Assembly: GCF_002377945.1 (NCBI RefSeq)
Contig: NZ_DFQV01000020.1
Coordinates: 517,628-581,627, forward strand
Reading direction: 5' to 3'
Length of the DNA stretch: 64,000 nucleotides
Source: Psychrobacter sp. UBA3480
Lineage (GTDB): Bacteria > Pseudomonadota > Gammaproteobacteria > Pseudomonadales > Moraxellaceae
Shown here piece after piece: positions 38,403-47,162 of the stretch (its first letter is position 1; every line of letters starts with the position of its first letter). Made by a program: the position numbers and the translations under genes. A model generated the notes under the pieces. That model was given only the letters and a program-made list of their open reading frames with translations, was not told where the DNA came from and did not search any database.

Positions 38403-38946
38403 AAGTTTCCTGTTTTAAATAGCTATCGAATATAGTGGTATCAAATAATGGTGTCATGGCACATGGCACATTGATGTACCGATTTTTGTGCAAAAAAGTA
38501 ATAAAAACATTCCAATAGGAAGATATTGTCGTTACAATAATTTATTGCCGTATTTACAATAGGTTATGTTGATATCTTAGGCCGTTTTGCTCACTATATT
38601 TCGTAGTGATTTTGGCTAATATAGAGGACTAGAGGATAGCGTCTGCCGCATTCTATATCATTTTATACCTATTAGGTTTGTGAGCACTGATAAGCGCCTA
38701 GCTCTGCATTATCATTGTACCTGCGACTGTCTTGCTATTTATTATCTCAATATAGAATTTAAATAATATCTATCAGCACCTTTTGTTTTGCTTGTTATCA
38801 TAGCAAGCTGTAACGGTAATAACAGTCTCACGTAGTAAATATTTGCTACGTTTTTGTGAGTCAATTTTTTGGTTCAACTCAGGCATAGTATTGTGTTGCT
38901 TGTTTCGTTTAGCCGTATCTTATCGGCTTCTTAGGATTATTTTATT
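38403..38946. other. Divergent spacer before the BLUF gene
   Basis: 544 bp of AT-rich DNA without a credible ORF. It carries the promoters of two divergent genes and the hairpin at 38830-38855 described separately. Confidence 0.45.
38830..38855 (+). terminator. Terminator-like hairpin upstream of the BLUF gene
   Basis: ACGTAGTAAAT and ATTTGCTACGT form an 11-pair stem with one wobble, followed directly by TTTTT. It lies ~90 bp before the BLUF start codon and is oriented to stop plus-strand transcripts, so it could be an attenuator in the leader. It is not behind any plus-strand gene. Confidence 0.45.
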
Positions 38947-39576
38947 ATGCCTTTAAATCATACCAATAGAACCATGAAGTGGGATGACATAGATGACTCC
39001 GCTTTGGTTCAGTTGGTTTATGTCAGTACGCTGACTCTTGGCTCGCGTCTAAGCACCTCTATTTTTGATGAAGTAGAAGGCCACGCACGTAACTACAATC
39101 AGCAGCATAACATCACAGGCACGCTATGCTACGGCAATGGTCATTTTCTGCAATGTATTGAAGGTAAAAAGTCAGACGTATTTAATCTGCAAAAGCGTAT
39201 CTTCGTCGATAGTCGTCATAAGAATGTAGAAGTGTTGCTATTACAAGTCATCAATCATCGCAGCTTTGCCGACTGGCGTATGCGCTTGCTGTTTTTAGAG
39301 CGTTGGTTATGGTCACCCGCGACCAAAAAACAGGCCGTACAATTATCTCCGTTTTTACCATTTGCGCCGCACGGCTGGTCGTCTGATCGGACTGAGCAGT
39401 TTTTGCAAATTATCAAAACTTTCGATAGTCCACCCCATATTAAGGCGGCAGGTATTACTTATAATGCATTGGGTAATATGGTGCGTCATATCGCGGCACC
39501 GCATCAGGCGTTTCTGATTATTCAAGGGTTCTTGAGCATATTATTGGTCGTCGCACTGATACTGTTATATTTATAA
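38947..39576 (+). CDS. Membrane-anchored BLUF-domain blue-light photoreceptor
   Basis: A 209-residue protein. Residues ~18-115 are a BLUF domain that binds FAD: Tyr25 (LVYVS), Asn51 and Gln69 (HFLQCIEG) are the residues of the photoactive hydrogen-bond network, NITGTLCY is the core motif, and Trp110/Met112 (FADWRMRL) occupy the switch positions. A ~65-residue linker follows, then a C-terminal hydrophobic helix (AFLIIQGFLSILLVVALILLYL region, residues ~188-209) that reads as a tail anchor. There is no EAL, cyclase or other output domain, so it must signal by protein contact at the membrane. Related short BLUF proteins (BlsA of Acinetobacter) lack such a tail as far as I recall. AGGA lies upstream of the ATG. 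Confidence 0.92.
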   Translation: MPLNHTNRTMKWDDIDDSALVQLVYVSTLTLGSRLSTSIFDEVEGHARNYNQQHNITGTLCYGNGHFLQCIEGKKSDVFNLQKRIFVDSRHKNVEVLLLQVINHRSFADWRMRLLFLERWLWSPATKKQAVQLSPFLPFAPHGWSSDRTEQFLQIIKTFDSPPHIKAAGITYNALGNMVRHIAAPHQAFLIIQGFLSILLVVALILLYL

Positions 39577-39605
39577 ATCGTAGTTTTTGCGAATTATAAA
39601 GTAAT

Positions 39606-39643
39606 AAAAAAGACGCTAGCCTCTCGGGTTAGCGTCTTTTTAT
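39606..39643. terminator. Bidirectional terminator, BLUF gene / FAD-linked dehydrogenase
   Basis: AAAAAAGACGCTAGCC and GGTTAGCGTCTTTTT pair around TCTCG, with flanking A and T tracts between convergent genes. Confidence 0.88.
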
Positions 39644-39674
39644 TTGGGTTAAGCGTTTAGCGTTCACAACCTAA

Positions 39675-41111
39675 TCACATATCAAAAATCTTACCGCGGT
39701 TCATAATGTTGTTTGGATCGAATACTTTTTTGACTTCTTTTAAGTACTCAATCTCAGTCTCGCTACGGCTATAGTGCAAGTACGGCTTCTTCGTCATACC
39801 AACCCCATGCTCAGCAGATACTGAACCGCCATACTTCTGTACTGTCTCAAACACATATTTATTGACGACCTGACACTCAGCAAAGAAATCATCTTTGCTC
39901 ATATTCTCAGGCTTTAGAATATTCAGATGCAAATTACCATCGCCGATATGACCGAACCAACAGACTTCAAAGTCTGGATAGTTGCTGCTAACAATATAAT
40001 CAATCTCTTCGATAAAGGTCGGTACGTGACTGATAAGGACAGACACATCGTTTTTATAAGGGGTAAATACTGAGATAGTCTCTGAGATATACTCACGTAG
40101 CTTCCACAGCTCTTCGGCCTGTGCCAAGCTCTGACTCATGACACCATCGACGACCCAACCTTGCTCCATACAATGCTCAAATATAGCCATGGCTTTGTCC
40201 ATGATTGGCTCATAAGGTGCTTCAAACTCTAGCAATGTATAAAACTTAGTACGCGATTCAAACGGCTCTTGTACTTGACCATGTGCCATCAGCTTATCAA
40301 TCGCTACATCGTCAAAGAACTCAAACGCGGTCAAATCAATTTGTGCTTGAAAGGAAGAGAGCACGTTCATCACATCGTTAAAGCTGTCCATGCCAAGCAC
40401 CATGACGTTTAAGTCTTGTGGCTGACGCTCAAGTTTGATTTGCGCATGAGTAACAAAGCCAAGTGTGCCTTCACTACCGATGAACAATTGGCGCAAGTCA
40501 TAACCAGTGGCGTTCTTTACCATGCCGCGATTCAGCTGCAAAATATCACCTTTACCAGTGACAACAGTCAGACCCATGATCCACTGACGGGTCATGCCGT
40601 AGCGGATGACTTTGATACCGCCAGCATTGGTACCAATGTTGCCGCCGATTTGACTAGAGCCTGCTGAGGCAAAGTCGACAGGATAGTATAAGTCTTTTGA
40701 TTCAGCGAATTCTTGCAACTGCTGGGTGACCACACCGGCTTCGACTTCAACTATTCGATCGGCAGGATAAAACTGTCCAATCTGGTTCATTTTATCCATG
40801 CTGACAACAATCTCGCCATTAGCAGCCACGGCACCAGCAGATAAACCAGTACGACCGCCACTTGGGGTTAGAACGACGTTGTGCTCATTGGCAAGGAGTA
40901 CGATAGTCTGTACTTGTTCAGTGGTCTTTGGAAAGACGATGGCAGCAGCAGCAGGGGCAAAGTGCTTGGTCCAGTCTTTACCCCAATGCTCTAGACTTTC
41001 AGCATCGGTTTTGATTTGAGTCGGGTCGAAGTCATGGTTATCAGTGAGCGTGCTCAAGATGGTTTGCACGGCATTGGTTTCGGATGTGTTCTGAGCGGTA
41101 GTTGGCGTCAT
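39675..41111 (-). CDS. FAD-linked D-2-hydroxyacid dehydrogenase, probably D-2-hydroxyglutarate dehydrogenase
   Basis: A 478-residue FAD_binding_4/FAD-oxidase C protein. The FAD-binding half carries VVLTPSGGRTGLSAGAVA and DFASAGSSQIGGNIGTNAGG; the C-terminal half has the WFGHIGDGNLHLNI motif and the SAEHGVGMTKKPYL block. These fit the D-lactate / glycolate / D-2-hydroxyglutarate dehydrogenase family. It is divergent from serA. In Pseudomonas a D-2-hydroxyglutarate dehydrogenase removes the D-2HG that SerA makes as it oxidises 3-phosphoglycerate, so that substrate is the best guess. The frame opens at TTG 41117, but ATG 41111 has GAGA spaced correctly. Confidence 0.85.
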   Translation of the reverse strand: MTPTTAQNTSETNAVQTILSTLTDNHDFDPTQIKTDAESLEHWGKDWTKHFAPAAAAIVFPKTTEQVQTIVLLANEHNVVLTPSGGRTGLSAGAVAANGEIVVSMDKMNQIGQFYPADRIVEVEAGVVTQQLQEFAESKDLYYPVDFASAGSSQIGGNIGTNAGGIKVIRYGMTRQWIMGLTVVTGKGDILQLNRGMVKNATGYDLRQLFIGSEGTLGFVTHAQIKLERQPQDLNVMVLGMDSFNDVMNVLSSFQAQIDLTAFEFFDDVAIDKLMAHGQVQEPFESRTKFYTLLEFEAPYEPIMDKAMAIFEHCMEQGWVVDGVMSQSLAQAEELWKLREYISETISVFTPYKNDVSVLISHVPTFIEEIDYIVSSNYPDFEVCWFGHIGDGNLHLNILKPENMSKDDFFAECQVVNKYVFETVQKYGGSVSAEHGVGMTKKPYLHYSRSETEIEYLKEVKKVFDPNNIMNRGKIFDM

Positions 41112-41447
41112 GGTCAAATCTCAATATTGGCGTAAGCACGATGCTGGGACTGTTTATTATATAGCGAAATAACTATAAATTCAGTGGTGAGTCAGCTCGT
41201 AGAAGTAATAAGTGGGTGATAATTTTTACCTATAAGAAGAGGTGAGTAATAAATAATTGATTCGAGCGGTTTCAAACAGAATAATTCACTATAGCATAAA
41301 AATTTTTCAGGCTTGATAACCAATAATTCATCTAATCTGCTAACATCGACCTCAAATTTTGTGTAAGATATCGGGACTGTTTTCGTTTCATCCATCATAG
41401 ATTATCCAACAGGTAATCTTATAAAACAATTATAGGACAGTTCTCAT
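41112..41447. other. Divergent spacer between dehydrogenase and serA
   Basis: About 336 bp carrying the promoters of two divergent, probably functionally linked genes. A minus-strand frame at 41192-41398 (68 codons) is present but lacks a good ribosome-binding site and is probably chance. Confidence 0.45.
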
Positions 41448-42674
41448 ATGGCGTTATCACTACAAAAAGACAAAATCCGGTTTTTATTGCTTGAAGGTCT
41501 ACATGACAATGCCCTAAAAGTATTGGAAGGAGCTGGTTACCACAACATCGAGAATATCAGTCACGCCTTAGATCAAGACGAGCTGATCGAAAAGATCAAA
41601 GATGCTCATTTTATCGGTATTCGTTCGCGCACTCAGTTGACGCGCGAAGTACTTGAGCACGCACACAAGCTTATCGGCATTGGTTGCTTTTGTATTGGTA
41701 CCAACCAAGTAGATCTAGCCGCCGCTCGTGATCTTGGTATCCCTGTCTTTAACGCGCCATTCTCGAACACTCGTTCGGTAGCTGAGCTAGTATTGGCCGA
41801 AGCCATCATGCTGTATCGCGGTATTCCTGAGAAAAATGCAACTGTACATCGCGGCGGCTGGGGCAAGTCTGCGACCAACTCACACGAAGTACGTGGCAAG
41901 ACCATCGGTATCGTCGGTTATGGCTCTATCGGCTCGCAGCTGTCTGTCTTGGCAGAAAGCTTCGGTATGAAAGTCATCTATCATGACGCTGTGACCAAAT
42001 TGCCACTAGGCAACGCGGTACAAGTTGGTAGCTTAGAAGAGCTACTATCAACGGCTGACATCGTGACATTGCATGTACCTGATGTACCAAGCACTCGCTA
42101 TATGATGAAAGCTGAGCAGTTCGCTCAGATGAAAGAAGGCAGCTACTTTATCAATGCGGCTCGCGGTACGTGCGTCGAGATTGATGATCTGGCAGATGCG
42201 CTTGAGTCTGGTAAAATCTTGGGTGCGGCTATCGATGTGTTCCCAAAAGAGCCAAAGTCAGCTGACGAAGAGTTTGAGTCACCACTACGTAAGTTTGATA
42301 ATGTGATTTTGACGCCGCATATCGGTGGTTCAACACAAGAAGCACAGGCCAATATCGGCCTTGAAGTAGCAGATAAGTTTGTTAGATACTCTGATCAAGG
42401 TGATACGGCGACGGCTGTGAACTTCCCAGAAGTTTCTATTCCGTTCAAAGAAAACTCGCATCGTCTACTACATATTCACAAAAACGTGCCAGGCGTACTG
42501 TCTCAGATTAACCGTTTATTTGCTGAAGCTGGCATTAATATTCTAGCTCAGAGCCTGATGACAGAAGGTGATGTTGGTTATCTAGTGATGGATGTCGACT
42601 ACAATGATTCGACTGCTGCACTAGACCAGTTAAAAGATGTAGAAGAGACTATCCGCGTACGTATCTTATTTTAA
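41448..42674 (+). CDS. serA: D-3-phosphoglycerate dehydrogenase
   Basis: First step of serine synthesis: 3-phosphoglycerate to 3-phosphohydroxypyruvate with NAD. The 408-residue length equals E. coli SerA. The substrate domain has IGIRSRTQLTREVLEHAHKL and GCFCIGTNQVDL; the Rossmann domain has GIVGYGSIGSQLSVLAE; the catalytic triad lies in INAARGTCVEIDDL (Arg), PKEP (Glu region) and LTPHIGGSTQEAQ (His). A C-terminal ACT domain (HIHKNVPGVLSQINRLFAEAGINI) is the site of serine feedback inhibition in homologues. A terminator follows. The ATG at 41448 has AGGA upstream (ATAGGACAGTTCTC). Confidence 0.97.
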   Translation: MALSLQKDKIRFLLLEGLHDNALKVLEGAGYHNIENISHALDQDELIEKIKDAHFIGIRSRTQLTREVLEHAHKLIGIGCFCIGTNQVDLAAARDLGIPVFNAPFSNTRSVAELVLAEAIMLYRGIPEKNATVHRGGWGKSATNSHEVRGKTIGIVGYGSIGSQLSVLAESFGMKVIYHDAVTKLPLGNAVQVGSLEELLSTADIVTLHVPDVPSTRYMMKAEQFAQMKEGSYFINAARGTCVEIDDLADALESGKILGAAIDVFPKEPKSADEEFESPLRKFDNVILTPHIGGSTQEAQANIGLEVADKFVRYSDQGDTATAVNFPEVSIPFKENSHRLLHIHKNVPGVLSQINRLFAEAGINILAQSLMTEGDVGYLVMDVDYNDSTAALDQLKDVEETIRVRILF

Positions 42675-42748
42675 TATAGTCAATCCGCTTTCAAATTGGA
42701 TTAACTATATCAGTGCTAATAGTTTTGATAGGCACTGAAGATTTATCA

Positions 42749-42790
42749 TAAAAAAAGAGAGGCTCTATCGATTAGAGCCTCTCTTTTTTA
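42749..42790. terminator. Bidirectional terminator, serA / trhO
   Basis: AAAAAAAGAGAGGCTCTA-TCGAT-TAGAGCCTCTCTTTTTT: a long stem with tracts on both sides between convergent genes. Confidence 0.93.
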
Positions 42791-42823
42791 TTTCACTTCT
42801 TTTTTATTGTACTAATGCTAAGT

Positions 42824-43882
42824 TTAATTGGCTTTAGCATTGTTTGCAGCTTCCGCTTGTAGACGCGCTTCCGTCTTAGCAGCTTTACGTTTTTCGATTA
42901 CATCCATCACATCGCTACCGATATGGGCTTCGCCACGCTTTTTCGCTAGCTGCATTTGGTGCTCACGCTCACGGAAACGGGCTTTCTGCTCGTCGGTCGC
43001 TTTGTCGATACAGTGTGGGCATGACTCGCCTTTGATATAGGCAGGGCTTTGCATCTCCTCAGCGGTGATTGGCATACGGCAAGCAAAGCATTGCTCGTAG
43101 CTGCCTTTTTCTAAGTTGTGGTTGACCGATACACGGTTATCAAAAACAAAGCAGTCGCCTTGCCACATAGAGTCACTAGCAGGGACTTCTTCAAGGTATT
43201 TTAGGATGCCACCTTCTAAATGATAGACCTCTTCAAACCCTTGCTCGCGTAAATACGCAGTCGACTTCTCACAGCGAATACCACCCGTACAGAACATCGC
43301 CACTTTTTTATGCTTGGCTGGATCGAGCTCTTTTGAAACGTATTCTGGAAATTCGCGGAAAGTTTCAGTGTTCGGATTGACCGCGTTTTGGAAAGTACCA
43401 ATTTGCACTTCATAGTCGTTACGCGTGTCGATCAAGGTGACTTCAGGATCTGAAATTAACGCATTCCACTCGCTTGGTTTTACATAGCGACCAACGGATT
43501 CCAATGGATCGATATTCTCGACACCCATAGTAACGATTTCTTTTTTCAGTTTCACCTTAGTGCGATAAAAAGGCTGTGCGTCAGTATAGGATTCTTTGAA
43601 GGTAAACGTACCAATCGCCTCAATACTACGCAGGTAGTCAAGTACGGTATCGATACCTTGACGCGTACCAGAAATCGTACCGTTAATGCCTTCGCTTGCA
43701 AGTAACAACGTACCTTTCACATCGTGATCGAGCATAGTGTTTAAGATAGGCTCACGATATTGCTCAAAATCGGCAAAGCGCGTGAACTTATATAGTGCGG
43801 CAACGACGATATTATTAGTCACACTATCGTATACAGGTGCTGAATTTTTGTCAGTTATCGCGGTTTCTTTGTTTGTGCTCAT
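42824..43882 (-). CDS. trhO: tRNA uridine(34) hydroxylase TrhO (rhodanese family, YceA)
   Basis: Makes 5-hydroxyuridine at the wobble position of tRNAs, using molecular oxygen. The N-terminal domain ([33 protein letters not shown]) precedes a rhodanese domain with catalytic Cys in [25 protein letters not shown]-terminal zinc-like region (CFACRMPIT...CPHC) and a basic Ala/Lys-rich tail follow. The frame opens at 43909, but ATG 43882 has GGAG seven bases upstream, giving 352 residues. Older annotations call this family UPF0176. Confidence 0.95.
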   Translation of the reverse strand: MSTNKETAITDKNSAPVYDSVTNNIVVAALYKFTRFADFEQYREPILNTMLDHDVKGTLLLASEGINGTISGTRQGIDTVLDYLRSIEAIGTFTFKESYTDAQPFYRTKVKLKKEIVTMGVENIDPLESVGRYVKPSEWNALISDPEVTLIDTRNDYEVQIGTFQNAVNPNTETFREFPEYVSKELDPAKHKKVAMFCTGGIRCEKSTAYLREQGFEEVYHLEGGILKYLEEVPASDSMWQGDCFVFDNRVSVNHNLEKGSYEQCFACRMPITAEEMQSPAYIKGESCPHCIDKATDEQKARFREREHQMQLAKKRGEAHIGSDVMDVIEKRKAAKTEARLQAEAANNAKAN

Positions 43883-44047
43883 GTCTTTCTCCTGCTGGCT
43901 AGGTCGCAAACCTAGTGCAATAATAATAAAAAAGTAGATAGGTATATAACATTATCTCAATTGTGGAATTGGTTAATGCGCGCGTAGTGTAGCAAATTTT
44001 AATAAGGTTTTAAAACTTAAAAGCATAGAAGTATCAATACTGTATAG

Positions 44048-45388
44048 TTAGAAAAAGGATATATTGCGAGTTTCCTCTGGTTTAAGCACAGTTTTGGAAA
44101 ACTCACTAGTACTGCTATCAATATAATTACCATCAAAATTAAGCCTGTATATATCAGGTGTTTCAATAAACTCCAACCATTTATTTTTCATCCAATTCTC
44201 GACAGTGTCTTTACCTAGAATTGCTATTAGGTTCGACAGTTGGGTATGTGGCTGTGAGTAGTAATAAACAATGACTCTTATTGAATATTTTTGGTCTTGA
44301 TTAAATGAAAAGATTTCATGAATATAATCGCTATCGGAAGAGTCTAAAGAGTGTCCCCAAATATAAACTTCAATAGGATGGTACTTAGTTAGACTTTGAT
44401 TTTTCATATTTTTTTCTAAGGCTGTGACTGGAGAATCAGACTTAAGAAATTGATAATCAGTATTATTAATAAGCTTTTGATAGTATTTAACAAATCCGTA
44501 AGCCTTATTGTCTATAAGAACTTGATTTTTGAGTTCAGAGACACCTAAAACAATTTTCTTACCACTATTTTTGTCAGCTTTTCCATGTATAAAATTTATA
44601 TTGGAATGACTATACAAATGCTCAATAGTAGATGAGTAGTTAAAGCTATAAATGGCATCTAAATCTTTTTCAAAAACTTCTGGCTTTTTTAAAGCATCTT
44701 TTACTTCTAGTTCATTAATAAAGGTAATGTATTGAGAGAATATCTCAATAAAACCCATTAAATCTTTTTCTAAGTGCTTCAACAAGCTGGAAGCGCATAT
44801 GTCTATAGGTTGACCTGAGTAGTATTTGATAAAATTCTTATCAAATACTATTTTCGTTTCTGCATGTATACTATGTTTATCAGTTATAGAAAATTTTTCG
44901 AGTAAACTATTGATGAATGGATACTTTCTCTTAACATCTTTATCAAACATTTTATTACTTAAAAATATATTATCTGAAAAATAATCGAGATGTTTTATGT
45001 TTTTTTCTATCTCCAATACTATATAACAGACAGCGCTTAGCACCACTTCCATCTCATTTTCAAAATCTATCCATGTATCGATACCACTATCAATATAGCT
45101 TTTAAAATATTGAAACCAACCATTTTTCTTCAACTCATCTTGAAGCTCTTTAACTTCTTCTAGCGGTAAGGTAGCTTCTTCAGTTTTATATAATTTGATA
45201 GTATTCTCAAAGAAGTAATTTTCACTATTTATCAAATCCGTATACAAAGACTCAAAAGTCATTGGTACATCTTTATTATAATTTTCCACATTACGCATTG
45301 CATGCATGAAGTGGTCATATTTTGTGGGCAGAAAATGAGCTAAATCAAAGCCATTACCTAATATTAGAATTTTTCTTGTTCCACTCAT
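44048..45388 (-). CDS. abiH: AbiH-family phage abortive-infection protein
   Basis: A 446-residue protein starting with KILILGNGFDLAHFLPTKYDHFM, the N-terminal nucleotide-binding-like signature of the AbiH family (PF14253). Later IYSFNYSSTIEHLYSHSNINFIHGKAD and the IYIWGHSLDSSDSDYIHEIF block are also family features. AbiH from lactococci stops phage multiplication by abortive infection; the mechanism is unresolved. The gene is strikingly AT-rich, uses A/T-ending codons and encodes a Lys/Asn/Ile/Tyr-rich protein unlike its neighbours trhO and the Sel1 gene, which suggests recent acquisition. It is solitary: no second Abi gene, toxin or integrase is beside it. The ATG at 45388 has AGGGCAG upstream. 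Confidence 0.85.
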   Translation of the reverse strand: MSGTRKILILGNGFDLAHFLPTKYDHFMHAMRNVENYNKDVPMTFESLYTDLINSENYFFENTIKLYKTEEATLPLEEVKELQDELKKNGWFQYFKSYIDSGIDTWIDFENEMEVVLSAVCYIVLEIEKNIKHLDYFSDNIFLSNKMFDKDVKRKYPFINSLLEKFSITDKHSIHAETKIVFDKNFIKYYSGQPIDICASSLLKHLEKDLMGFIEIFSQYITFINELEVKDALKKPEVFEKDLDAIYSFNYSSTIEHLYSHSNINFIHGKADKNSGKKIVLGVSELKNQVLIDNKAYGFVKYYQKLINNTDYQFLKSDSPVTALEKNMKNQSLTKYHPIEVYIWGHSLDSSDSDYIHEIFSFNQDQKYSIRVIVYYYSQPHTQLSNLIAILGKDTVENWMKNKWLEFIETPDIYRLNFDGNYIDSSTSEFSKTVLKPEETRNISFF

Positions 45389-45496
45389 AATACTGCCCTT
45401 ACAATCGATATAGTGTGAAAATCATTGCTCTGATGATAGCAATTTTTAATGTGCTAAATTATTTTTTACCAAAATAATAACCACTTTCTATAGATA

Positions 45497-45531
45497 ACAA
45501 AAAATCCAGCTCAAAGGCTGGATTTTTATTT
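45497..45531 (-). terminator. Terminator of the Sel1-repeat gene
   Basis: On the minus strand AAAAATCCAGCC-TTTGA-GCTGGATTTTTT forms a compact stem ending in T-run. Confidence 0.85.
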
Positions 45532-45558
45532 TTAAACTAAAACGGTATATTGCTAGAT

Positions 45559-46140
45559 TTACTTACTCTGGAACCAAGTATCGGCTTTGCTACGAGCACT
45601 GGCGATATCATCACTTGATAAGTTTAATGCCAACTGACCAATTTTACCACGTGCTTTGTTACGAACTTTTTCGTCTAGCATGCCATCACGGGCAGCCAAG
45701 TCATACCATTTATAGGCATCGACTAGATTTTTTTGCTTTTCATCTAGTAGCGCAAGCGTGTAGCTGGCACGGTTATCGCCACGCATTGCAGCTTTTTCTA
45801 ACCACAGACGGGCTTGTTGCAAGTTAGGCTGTACACCTTCGCCGCGCAAATACATGATGGCAAGATTCAACTGAGCAGGGGCAACGCCTTGCTGAGCGGC
45901 TTTGGTGTACCACTGGATTGCTTGTTGGGTATTTTGCGCAATTCCTTCACCTTTTTGCAAACGCTTGGCCAGATAGAACTGAGCGTGATCGTTACCTTGG
46001 GCGGCACGACTAGACAACTCGCTCACAGGCATAAGCTCAAAACGTGAGGTATCAAGCGGTACGTTTGATATTAACTCAGCATTGGCTAAACCAGCACAAG
46101 AAAATAATGCAGTAAACAACGCAGCTTTTAATAATTTCAT
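45559..46140 (-). CDS. Secreted Sel1-like repeat protein
   Basis: A 193-residue protein with a signal peptide (cleavage near GLANA-E, residue ~22) and about three Sel1/TPR-like repeats of ~36 residues: HAQFYLAKRLQKGEGI..., PAQLNLAIMYLRGEGV..., RASYTLALLDEKQK... The A-x2-L-x3-Y-x2-G-x-G-V pattern is clear. Sel1 proteins act as periplasmic scaffolds in envelope or signalling complexes; no partner is evident here. The ATG at 46140 has GGAG upstream. Confidence 0.9.
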   Translation of the reverse strand: MKLLKAALFTALFSCAGLANAELISNVPLDTSRFELMPVSELSSRAAQGNDHAQFYLAKRLQKGEGIAQNTQQAIQWYTKAAQQGVAPAQLNLAIMYLRGEGVQPNLQQARLWLEKAAMRGDNRASYTLALLDEKQKNLVDAYKWYDLAARDGMLDEKVRNKARGKIGQLALNLSSDDIASARSKADTWFQSK

Positions 46141-46553
46141 AGCAGCTCCAAAATTAGGCAGTTAATAAGCAAAAAAAATTGTACCGCTAAACATTGTCTC
46201 GCTAAAGACAGTCAGACGGCGATAACAATTAGGTGGAATCTTGCGATATGAACTTACCTAATCATTAGCAAAAGGGGGTTGTCACCTCTAGATCAGAGAT
46301 TTCACCCTAACTGATTAGACAAACGGTCGTAATAGTGGGGTGGCTGACAATATTTTGCTAGCTTAACACCCAAACTTACGAAACTCAAATACTAATTACA
46401 AGGTCTAATAGACGTTTGTACTTGATTGTCCTTAACAAAATCAGACAGTTACTAAAAAATTATATTAAGTTAACAATCTATTAAGGTTAATATCAGTACG
46501 TACAGCACTATCTAGCAGTCTATAAAATATAAAGACAGTTGAGAATTTAGCGG
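46141..46553. other. Gap between metW and the Sel1 gene
   Basis: 413 bp, AT-rich. It lies after metW and before the Sel1 gene, both on minus. No ORF or clear terminator seen. Confidence 0.4.
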
Positions 46554-47162
46554 CTATTTCTTGGTCACTCGGTAGATAGCGACGTCTGCTAACAAGTTAG
46601 GCGCTTGTCTTATTAACGCTTTCATCAAAGGTGTATGACCTTTTTCAGAATCACTAACCGCAAAACGATTAATAATATGAATATCATGCTGCGCACATAA
46701 CAGTTCAAAATCTTTGAAAGTACATAGATGAATGTTTGGTGTGTTGTACCATTCGTAAGGCAGCGCTTCAGAGACAGGCATCATACCTTTTAGCCCTAAA
46801 TGAATGCGGTTTTGCCAATGCGCAAAGTTAGGGAAGGTAATGACTGCTTCACGGGCAACTCTCAGCATATCAAGCAACAACTCGTCAGGTGCTTTTACTG
46901 CTTGTAGGGCACGTGCCATGACGACCGTGTCAAAGCTGTTATCAGCAAAACGCGCTAGACCATCGTTGAGGTCCTGCTCGACAATTGATAAGCCATTACC
47001 AATCGCCTCATTGATTTTGTCTTCATCAATCTCTAGTCCGTAACCTGTCACGCCTAGTTTCTGCTGTAAGTGGGCAAGCAGCTCACCATTGCCACAACCT
47101 AAGTCCAGTACATGTGCTTGCGGCGCAATCCAGCGCTCTGCCAGTTGGTGGTCCATTCTCAT
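46554..47162 (-). CDS. metW: Methionine biosynthesis protein MetW
   Basis: A 202-residue class I SAM-dependent methyltransferase-fold protein with motif I as [15 protein letters not shown] and the family block [21 protein letters not shown]. MetW accompanies MetX in proteobacteria and is needed for full homoserine acyltransferase activity in several species; a methyltransferase role is not shown. Its ATG overlaps the metX stop (ATGA), so the two are translationally coupled. The identification is firm from motif and context. Confidence 0.95.
   Translation of the reverse strand: MRMDHQLAERWIAPQAHVLDLGCGNGELLAHLQQKLGVTGYGLEIDEDKINEAIGNGLSIVEQDLNDGLARFADNSFDTVVMARALQAVKAPDELLLDMLRVAREAVITFPNFAHWQNRIHLGLKGMMPVSEALPYEWYNTPNIHLCTFKDFELLCAQHDIHIINRFAVSDSEKGHTPLMKALIRQAPNLLADVAIYRVTKK

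Noticed and set aside
41192..41398. 68-codon minus-strand frame between the dehydrogenase and serA
   Set aside because: No convincing ribosome-binding site, no recognisable domain, and it would cover the serA promoter region; probably chance.
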